A stretch of DNA of 29,503 nucleotides from a virus: positions 1 through 29,503 of the IMG/VR virus record IMGVR_UViG_3300032241_002437. One strand, written 5' to 3'. The number at the start of each line of letters is the position of its first letter. Within the stretch, counting starts at the first letter, position 1. The position numbers and the translations under genes are program-made. The notes under the pieces are model-generated. The model saw only the letters and a list, made by a program, of their open reading frames with translations. It had not been told where the DNA came from and made no database searches. This document shows, in pieces, positions 24,066 to 29,503 of this stretch.

Positions 24066-24638
24066 ATGACTGATAAAATTTTAAAAACAAATATGATTAC
24101 CCCAGAGGGTGTTATGCAATGGGTTTTTTTAGATAAACCTAAAGCTGATAAAAACAATCCAGACAAAGAGCCACAATACACAGTGACTTTTTTAATGGAT
24201 AAAAATGATCCAACAACTAAAGAAGCTTTAGTAAAATTCAATAGCTGTATGAATGATGCTTTAGTAAAAAAGTTTGGTGATAAAGTACCAGCTAAATTTA
24301 CAAGCCCATTAAAAGATGGCGATAAAGATACCGATTCAGAGGGTAATCCTTGTGCTCCTAAATATCCAGGCAATTGGTATTTCGAAGCCAAAGCTAAAGC
24401 CAACTCAAAACCAGGAATTGCTTTATTAGGCGATAATAAAGAATTGATTCCTGTAATGGAAGAAGGCAAAGTTTGGTCAGGTTGCAAAGGAAAGCTTTCA
24501 ATCAATCTTTGGGCATGGGATGTTAAGCCTAAAAAGGGTGTTTCAGCTGGATTAAATAATGTATTGGTTACTGATACAAGTGCTCCTAAAATGTCAGGGA
24601 AACGCGACGTATTAAGTGACTTTGAAAACGAGGTTTAA
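24066..24638 (+). CDS. Single-stranded DNA-binding protein (DUF2815)
   Basis: The 190-residue protein matches the DUF2815 family of phage single-strand DNA-binding proteins, related in fold to T7 gp2.5. Landmarks are YTVTFLMDKNDPTTKEAL (core VTFLMDKNDP, residues 38-53), the DGDKDTDSEGNPCAPKYPGNWYF segment (core YPGNWYFEAKAK near 97-108), the WSGCKGKLSINLWAWD strands (core VWSGCKGKLSINLWAW) and GVSAGLNNVLV. The protein ends in an acidic tail with a Phe (DFENEV), the type of tail SSBs use to recruit polymerase and helicase. It lies between the nuclease and polymerase genes with AAGGAAATAAA before the ATG. Confidence 0.85.
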   Translation: MTDKILKTNMITPEGVMQWVFLDKPKADKNNPDKEPQYTVTFLMDKNDPTTKEALVKFNSCMNDALVKKFGDKVPAKFTSPLKDGDKDTDSEGNPCAPKYPGNWYFEAKAKANSKPGIALLGDNKELIPVMEEGKVWSGCKGKLSINLWAWDVKPKKGVSAGLNNVLVTDTSAPKMSGKRDVLSDFENEV

Positions 24639-24641
24639 AAA

Positions 24642-24875
24642 ATGGATGGCAAGTCTTTACAAGCAGAATTAAGTTCTTGGATTATTGAAAAGCTTAAAAA
24701 AGCAAAAGGAAATACAATTGGTCGACAATTACTTTGGAGACTTTACACAGTTGATTCAGGTATGATTCCAGGATCTACAAGTGCTGCATTTTCTGTTGCT
24801 TTAAAAACTTTATTAAATAATGGCATTGTTGAGATTACTTTTATTAATAATGTAAAACATGTCAAACTTAAATAA
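24642..24875 (+). CDS. Small protein before DNA polymerase, wHTH-like
   Basis: A 77-residue protein encoded between SSB and polymerase, with GAGG upstream of ATG 24642 and a 17-base overlap into the polymerase gene. The sequence reads as two helices (LQAELSSWIIEKLKKA and GRQLLWRLYTVD), a short third helix (AAFSVALKTLLNNG) and a closing strand pair (GIVEITFINNVKHVKLK). Helix-helix-helix followed by a two-strand wing is the shape of a winged helix domain, so DNA binding is possible, but no family match is known to me. Coupled expression with polymerase suggests an accessory role in replication. Confidence 0.5.
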   Translation: MDGKSLQAELSSWIIEKLKKAKGNTIGRQLLWRLYTVDSGMIPGSTSAAFSVALKTLLNNGIVEITFINNVKHVKLK

Positions 24876-26775
24876 AGTTTATTTAGACTTTGAAACATAT
24901 TCCGAAGCTGATCTTAAAAATGTTGGAGCTTATAAATATGCAGAAGATTCTAGTACTGAAATATTACTTGTAGGATTTGCTATAAATAATAGCCAGGTTC
25001 AAGTTGTAGAACCTGGCAATTCTAACTTACAAAAAGTATTTGAAGCAGTTAAAAATGGATTTACAATTGTTGCACACAATGCCCCTTTCGAACGATTGAT
25101 ATGGAAGCATGTCGGGGAAAAGTTAGGATGGCCTAAAATTAAGGACCATCAATGGTCATGTACTGCCGCTAGAGGAAGAGCTTTAGGTTTGCCAGGATCC
25201 TTAGAGGATATGGCTATAGCTTTAAATCTAATGCAACAAAAAAATAAATCAGGTACATTACTAATCAATAAGTTTTCTAAACCTAATAAAACAGGTAGAA
25301 AATTTCTAAAAGATTTTCCAGAAGATTATAAAAACTTTAAAACTTATTGTCAAGACGACATATATGTGTGTATAGAACTTGATAAAAAATTACCAGATTT
25401 ATCCCTTTATGAGAAAAAAGTATTCCTACACGACTTTATAGTGAACGATAGGGGCATTCCAGTAGACGTTAATCTGTTGCATAAATCAGCTAAAATTATT
25501 GCAGAGTTAGAACAGCATTTTGAAAATGAATCCTTAAGAGTAGCAGGTATTAGAGCTACACAAAGGAATAAAGTATTAGAATGGCTTAAAAACAAAGGAT
25601 TAGAATTAGAAGATTTACAAGCTGCTACCGTAGAAAAAGCAAGTCTTCAACCCGATTTAAATCCCGAAGTAAAAGAATTTTTAGAGTTACGCTATGAAAG
25701 CTCTAGGGTTGGGTTAAAAAAGAATAAAAAAATGCTTGAATTAGTTTGTAAAGATGCAACTATTAAAGGGTCCTTTTTATATCATTCAGCAACCACAGGA
25801 AGATACGGAGCAAGGGGAGTTCAGGTTCAAAACTTTGGCAAAGCAGATTCCGACAAAATGCAAGAAAATGTTTTGTATTTATTAGATCAGGGCAATGCTA
25901 AAGAATTTTTAGAAAAATATCCAAGGCCTTTAACTGCTATTAGTAAATGTATGAGGGGATTTATAAAAGCTATTCCCGATAATAAGTTTTTAATAGTTGA
26001 TTATTCTTCCATTGAAGCTAGGGTATTAGCATGGCTTGCGGATGAAAATTTTTTATTAGATAGTTATAAAAGAAATGAAGACGTTTATGTGAAAATGGCT
26101 AGCTCTATTTATAAATGTGATCCTTTAGAAATTAATCCGTCTAAAAGATTTTTTGGTAAACAAGTTATTTTAGGAGCAGGATATGGTATGGGCCCAACAA
26201 GATTTAAAGAACGTTGTGCCGATTTTGGAGTTACTATTTCTTTTAAAGAAGCCCAAGAAATTATTAATCTTTATAGAGAATCTGTTCCCAATATAGAAAG
26301 CTATTGGCAAAAGATTAATTTAGCTTGTATAAAAGCTATTCAAATGAAAAAATCTATTTCAGAAGGTAAATGTACCTTTTTTGTTGAAGGGGATTTTTTA
26401 TATATCCAATTGCCATCTGGTCGTAGATTAGCTTTTTATGAGCCCGTTATTCAACCAAATGATTGGGGCAAATTAGAGTTTAAATTTACAGGATTTTTTA
26501 ACGGTAAAAAAACTAGTGAATCTTCTTGGGGTGGTTTAATTACCCAAAACATTTGCCAAGCTGTTGCAAGAGATTTGCTATGCCATGGCATGCTAATTGC
26601 AGAAGAAAACGGTTACCCAATTGTTTTACATTGCCATGATGAAGCAGTTGCAATGATTCCATCCAATGTTGGATCTGTTGGGGATTACATAGACCAATTA
26701 TGCACTTTACCAAATTGGGCACAAGGATTACCTTTAAATGCAGAAGGCGAAACTTCTTACAGATATAAAAAATGA
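24859..26775 (+). CDS. Family A DNA polymerase with 3'-5' exonuclease
   Basis: A 638-residue replicative polymerase. The exonuclease domain shows motif I LDFETYS (D10, E12), motif II VAHNAPFE (71-78) and motif III YCQDD (163-167). The polymerase domain shows motif A DYSSIEAR (381-388), motif B R430-x3-K434-x7-Y442-G443 and motif C HDE (593-595). All catalytic acids are present. Position 438, equivalent to E. coli Pol I Phe762, is Leu, a form described in viral polymerases and linked to slower or more accurate synthesis. There is no 5'-3' exonuclease domain. The gene starts inside the end of the small upstream gene and ends in an ATGA overlap with the VRR-NUC gene. Confidence 0.93.
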   Translation: MSNLNKVYLDFETYSEADLKNVGAYKYAEDSSTEILLVGFAINNSQVQVVEPGNSNLQKVFEAVKNGFTIVAHNAPFERLIWKHVGEKLGWPKIKDHQWSCTAARGRALGLPGSLEDMAIALNLMQQKNKSGTLLINKFSKPNKTGRKFLKDFPEDYKNFKTYCQDDIYVCIELDKKLPDLSLYEKKVFLHDFIVNDRGIPVDVNLLHKSAKIIAELEQHFENESLRVAGIRATQRNKVLEWLKNKGLELEDLQAATVEKASLQPDLNPEVKEFLELRYESSRVGLKKNKKMLELVCKDATIKGSFLYHSATTGRYGARGVQVQNFGKADSDKMQENVLYLLDQGNAKEFLEKYPRPLTAISKCMRGFIKAIPDNKFLIVDYSSIEARVLAWLADENFLLDSYKRNEDVYVKMASSIYKCDPLEINPSKRFFGKQVILGAGYGMGPTRFKERCADFGVTISFKEAQEIINLYRESVPNIESYWQKINLACIKAIQMKKSISEGKCTFFVEGDFLYIQLPSGRRLAFYEPVIQPNDWGKLEFKFTGFFNGKKTSESSWGGLITQNICQAVARDLLCHGMLIAEENGYPIVLHCHDEAVAMIPSNVGSVGDYIDQLCTLPNWAQGLPLNAEGETSYRYKK

Positions 26776-27041
26776 AAGAGTCAGCAATTGAAAAGTATCT
26801 TACTACTTGTGTTAAAAGTGTTGGCGGTTATTCTATTAAACTTAATGGCTATGTTGGTATTCCTGATCGTATGGTATTGTTACCAGGCGGCATTATTCTT
26901 TTTGTGGAACTTAAAACTGTTATTGGACGTTTATCTCCTCTTCAAAAAAATTGGAAAAAAGTTTTAGAAAAATTAGGTTTTATTCATTTGGTTTTAAGAA
27001 GTAAAGAAGAAATTAATTTAGCTTTAGAAAAATATATTTAA
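26772..27041 (+). CDS. VRR-NUC domain nuclease
   Basis: An 89-residue stand-alone VRR-NUC protein, a compact PD-(D/E)XK nuclease common in phages, which as a dimer can resolve branched DNA such as Holliday junctions. Motifs: GIPDRM (29-34, D32), FVELKTVIGRLSPLQ with E46 and K48 and the helix Gln58 (core VELKT and LSPLQKNW). Length is typical of the single-domain phage form. The start overlaps the polymerase stop as ATGA, so translation is coupled to polymerase; a role in recombination-linked replication or in clearing branched DNA before packaging follows. It is the last gene before the promoter-like element at 27064. Confidence 0.85.
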   Translation: MKESAIEKYLTTCVKSVGGYSIKLNGYVGIPDRMVLLPGGIILFVELKTVIGRLSPLQKNWKKVLEKLGFIHLVLRSKEEINLALEKYI

Positions 27042-27063
27042 AGCTATTAATTTTTTAAATAAT

Positions 27064-27084
27064 TTGTGGTATACTTATTATGTA
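27064..27084 (+). promoter_or_regulatory. Promoter-like element for the nucleotide cassette
   Basis: TTGTGGTATACTTATTATGTA has an extended -10 of the form TG-G-TATACT (27070-27075). It lies in the only gap of note (76 bases) in the rightward block and closely repeats the element at 22898. The next start codon is 43 bases downstream of the -10. Confidence 0.65.
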
Positions 27085-27117
27085 ATAAATTTAATTCATT
27101 TTTAAAAAAGGTAAACT

Positions 27118-27798
27118 ATGTTAGATAAAGCAATTAAAAACTTAAGGCAAGATCTTTTAAGTTTTGGTAAAGAAATAATTACCAACAATTGGCAAGGTAC
27201 ACAAAATCCTCCAGCATTTTTAGAACTAATTAATGCAGGCTTTGAAGCTAAAATGCCAGAAACATTATCAGTTATGACTCAGCAATGCAAACCAGCATTA
27301 CCTTGGGCAGAAACACATTTTGCCGAAAGAGTATCTGGCATTCCTTTCAATCCTCCGCCATCACATGTACAATGGCTTAAAGGCACTGATGATTCTTTAG
27401 AAGCTAATGGTAAGTTTAGTCATAGCTATCCTGAAAGAATGCACAAAAATCTATTTACACTAGTTGAGCTATTTAAAAAAGATCCTACAACACGCCAAGG
27501 ATTTTTGCCAATATGGTTTGAACAAGATGGCCAAATGGCTTTAGATAATAGAAGAGTTCCATGCACATTAGGGTGGCATTTTACTTTTAGAGATGGCATG
27601 CTTCATTGTTACTATCCAATGCGATCTTGTGACGCTGTAAGGCATTTACATCATGATGTGTATTTTGCTGCAAGACTTACTTTATGGATTATTCAAGAAG
27701 CTAATTTGCATGCTGTGCCTGGTGTGCTTACCTTTCATGCAGTTAGTTTGCATTGCTTTGCCAATGATAAATATGCTTTAACTAAATTAGGAAAATAA
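27118..27798 (+). CDS. Thymidylate synthase-family enzyme, probable dCMP hydroxymethylase-like
   Basis: A 226-residue member of the thymidylate synthase / pyrimidine hydroxymethylase family, which transfers a one-carbon unit from methylene-tetrahydrofolate to C5 of a deoxynucleotide. Visible motifs: FSHSYPERM (100-108), the active-site Cys149 in RVPCTLGWHF, the phosphate-binding RSCD at 169-172 and the His212 segment (LHCFAND). In canonical enzymes RSCD is followed by GxPFN whose Asn reads dUMP; here the aligned residue is Asp180 (HLHHD), the substitution that favours cytosine in dCMP hydroxymethylases. The sequence is also shorter than cellular ThyA (about 264). The two genes that follow (kinase, amidotransferase) fit a modified nucleotide pathway. 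A dCMP methylase or divergent thymidylate synthase cannot be excluded. Confidence 0.75.
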   Translation: MLDKAIKNLRQDLLSFGKEIITNNWQGTQNPPAFLELINAGFEAKMPETLSVMTQQCKPALPWAETHFAERVSGIPFNPPPSHVQWLKGTDDSLEANGKFSHSYPERMHKNLFTLVELFKKDPTTRQGFLPIWFEQDGQMALDNRRVPCTLGWHFTFRDGMLHCYYPMRSCDAVRHLHHDVYFAARLTLWIIQEANLHAVPGVLTFHAVSLHCFANDKYALTKLGK

Positions 27799-27799
27799 T

Positions 27800-28312
27800 A
27801 TGCTAATTATTGCAGAAGGTCCAGATGGGTCCGGTAAAAGTACATTAATTAAAAACCTTGCTCATATTTTTAATTTTCCTATATATCACTCTGGGGGTCC
27901 TAAAACAACTGAGCGTATGTATGAAGTTCTTAAGGAACTTGAAACAATGGCTAATTCGGATCAAACCTATTTAGTAGATCGTGTTCCTTTTATTAGCGAA
28001 TTAGTTTATTCAAAAGCTTTTGATCGCAAACCAGTTATTGCAATAGAGAAATTATTCTCTTATTTTATTTTGCCAATAAAAATTATTTATTGCAAAATAG
28101 ATCAGCAAACAGCTTTAGCAAATATGAGTAGGGAATTTAAAGTCCATAAACCAGCGGAACATTTAAAAATGGTAGAAATTAATCATGCTAAAATTGCAGC
28201 TGAATATATTTCTTTAATGGATGTTTTAGAAGATATTGGAATAGAAATTTTCGACTACGATTGGACTATAGATAACAATTTAGATAACTTATTACCTTGG
28301 ATTGGAGAATAG
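27800..28312 (+). CDS. Deoxynucleoside monophosphate kinase-like protein
   Basis: The 170-residue protein is a P-loop kinase of the thymidylate kinase type. Walker A is GPDGSGKST at residues 7-15; the DR pair of the substrate site is D60-R61 in LVDRVPFISELVYS; a lid-like stretch with charged residues (MSREFKVHKPAEH, core SREFKVHKPAEH) follows near 118-130. It is shorter than cellular Tmk (about 210). It starts two bases after the stop of the thymidylate synthase-family gene, with AGGA upstream. In T4 the matching kinase (gp1) phosphorylates hydroxymethyl-dCMP made by gp42; by analogy this enzyme would act on the product of the gene before it. Substrate is inferred. Confidence 0.75.
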   Translation: MLIIAEGPDGSGKSTLIKNLAHIFNFPIYHSGGPKTTERMYEVLKELETMANSDQTYLVDRVPFISELVYSKAFDRKPVIAIEKLFSYFILPIKIIYCKIDQQTALANMSREFKVHKPAEHLKMVEINHAKIAAEYISLMDVLEDIGIEIFDYDWTIDNNLDNLLPWIGE

Positions 28313-28314
28313 TT

Positions 28315-29503
28315 ATGTGCGGATTTACTGCAATAGTAGGAGACATAGAGCATTTAATGGATTCTTTAAAAGCTTTAACTTTTAGGGGTTTAGGGGGTCA
28401 TAATTCTTATTACTCAGAAAAAAAGATTCACATTGCCCATACTAGATTACCAATAGTAGATTTTACAGTAGAAGGTAATCAACCTTCTAGAATAAATGAT
28501 CAAATTGGGTTTTTAGTCGGGGAAATTTTTAACTTTAAAGAATTTTCAAATTCAACTTCAGATACTAAAGCAGCTTTAGAAGTTTTTATTAAAGAAGGTT
28601 TAAATGGCTTTCATAAATTTGATGGCTTTTGGAGTTTTGTTACTATTTATCAAGATAAACTATTAGCTGCTACGGATTATTTAAGTCAAAAACCAATTTA
28701 TTACCGAACAGATATGAAAGCAATAGCTTCTGAACCTAAAGCACTTCTTTCTTATGGTAAAACTAATTTTGATGAAATTTTTTTTAGTAATATTAGAAAA
28801 TGGGGATACGATCCTACAGGGAGAACAGCTTGGGAGCAAATTAAACAATTACCCGCTGGACATTATTGGTTAAATGGAGAAATTAAGTCCTATTGGGATT
28901 GGAATAGAATTGATTCTGGGGATATTAGGGAAACAATTACCGAAGCAACCAAAAATAGATTGCTTGGAAAAAGAGAAATTGCTTGCTTGTTATCTGGAGG
29001 GTTAGATTCTTCAATTGTTTATATGTTAAGCAAAGAGCTTGGAGCCAATTTAAAAGCATTTCATATTTCTAATGAAGAAGCTGAATTTGCTAAGCTAATT
29101 GCCCCAAATATTCAAGAACTTTCTTTAAATTCAATTTCTTATAGAACAGCAATTAAAAATCATCAATCTCCCATAGATCTTGGTTCAGTATTACCCCAAT
29201 CTATTTTAGCTGAATCCATAGCAGAACATGGGTATTATGTTTGCTTAACAGGAGATGGTGCGGACGAACTATTTGGGGGATATAAACGTATCATGTTCTA
29301 TGATAGCCAATATAGCGACGTGTTTATGGAACTTCCTTATTACCATTTGCCTAAATTAGATAGGTTAATGATGAAAAATACTATTGAACTTAGAACTCCT
29401 TTTTTAGCTCCAAAAGTAGTAAAAACAGCATTAACACTTCCCTATAAAGAACGAATTAATAAATTAGCTCTTAAAAATGCTTTTAATTATTTATTACCTA
29501 GTC
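28315..29503 (+). CDS. AsnB-like glutamine amidotransferase (partial, 3' end beyond window)
   Basis: An open frame of 396 codons up to the window edge, starting at ATG 28315 behind GGAGAATAG. It has two domains. The N-terminal class II glutaminase has the nucleophile Cys2, R44 in HTRLPIVD and D83 in TSDTK, the expected glutamine contacts. The C-terminal ATP-pyrophosphatase domain has the PP-loop SGGLDSS (227-233), GDGADELFGGYKR (313-325) and ELRTPFL (358-364). It would release ammonia from glutamine and add it to an adenylated carboxylate, as asparagine synthetase does with aspartate. It is compressed relative to E. coli AsnB, and the oxyanion-hole Asn of NGEIYN is Val68 here (VGEIFN). RGPDD is also altered (RGLGG). 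Substrate may be aspartate or another acid. Confidence 0.85.
   Translation, partial: MCGFTAIVGDIEHLMDSLKALTFRGLGGHNSYYSEKKIHIAHTRLPIVDFTVEGNQPSRINDQIGFLVGEIFNFKEFSNSTSDTKAALEVFIKEGLNGFHKFDGFWSFVTIYQDKLLAATDYLSQKPIYYRTDMKAIASEPKALLSYGKTNFDEIFFSNIRKWGYDPTGRTAWEQIKQLPAGHYWLNGEIKSYWDWNRIDSGDIRETITEATKNRLLGKREIACLLSGGLDSSIVYMLSKELGANLKAFHISNEEAEFAKLIAPNIQELSLNSISYRTAIKNHQSPIDLGSVLPQSILAESIAEHGYYVCLTGDGADELFGGYKRIMFYDSQYSDVFMELPYYHLPKLDRLMMKNTIELRTPFLAPKVVKTALTLPYKERINKLALKNAFNYLLPS

Noticed and set aside
24038-24505. 155-codon minus-strand ORF opposite the DUF2815 gene
   Set aside because: It lies fully inside a well-supported SSB gene on the other strand, has no recognisable domain, and no minus-strand genes surround it.
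1-29503. tRNA genes, CRISPR array, insertion sequences, integrase or att sites
   Set aside because: I saw no cloverleaf candidates, no regularly spaced direct repeats, no transposase and no recombinase in any frame; the only repeat clusters are the 20 kb array and the divergent control region.

Overview
This window is part of the genome of a tailed bacteriophage (Caudoviricetes) with a contractile tail, i.e. myovirus morphology. The evidence is a tail sheath gene, a tube gene, a tape measure gene and a full P2/Mu/T4-style baseplate set, joined to a head module with portal, MuF protein, prohead protease, scaffold and major capsid protein. The DNA is visibly AT-rich (about one third G+C by eye). 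Genes are packed almost end to end, often with ATGA or TAATG stop/start overlaps. Both ends of the window cut through genes. I see no integrase, lysis gene, tRNA, CRISPR array or insertion sequence. The host cannot be named from the sequence; purine-rich Shine-Dalgarno sites (AAGGA/GGAG) and the gene families fit an AT-rich Gram-negative bacterium.

Layout. Two gene blocks diverge from a control region at about 22.75-22.94 kb. The left block (bases 1-22749, all minus strand) reads in transcription order: a small orphan gene; a primase-polymerase/VirE helicase; an intergenic region rich in an 8-bp GTGTAGCA repeat; terminase small and large subunits; portal; a minor structural protein; MuF protein; a NUDIX/DUF2213 prohead protease fusion; acidic scaffold; a probable decoration protein; major capsid protein; a small coiled-coil protein; head completion and neck proteins; sheath; tube; a tail assembly chaperone with a probable -1 frameshift; tape measure; then Dit-like protein, plug, hub, spike, wedge and the start of baseplate protein J. 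The right block (22942-29503, all plus strand) reads: a two-ORF DUF2800 nuclease; a DUF2815 single-strand binding protein; a small unknown protein; DNA polymerase A; VRR-NUC nuclease; then, behind its own promoter-like element, a thymidylate synthase-family enzyme, a deoxynucleotide kinase and a glutamine-dependent asparagine synthetase-like amidotransferase cut by the window end.

How the parts work together. The replication machinery is split between the two blocks: primase/helicase on the left, polymerase, SSB and nucleases on the right. Three copies of a promoter-like element (core TTGTGRTAYAC) sit at the start of both blocks and in front of the nucleotide cassette, which suggests co-ordinated early expression. 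The main lead is that last cassette. The thymidylate synthase homologue has Asp where dUMP-specific enzymes have the pyrimidine-reading Asn, a change associated with dCMP (hydroxymethyl)transferases. It is followed directly by a nucleotide kinase and an AsnB-like amidotransferase with a changed oxyanion-hole position. Together they look like a candidate pathway for making a modified cytosine nucleotide; this is inference and needs testing.
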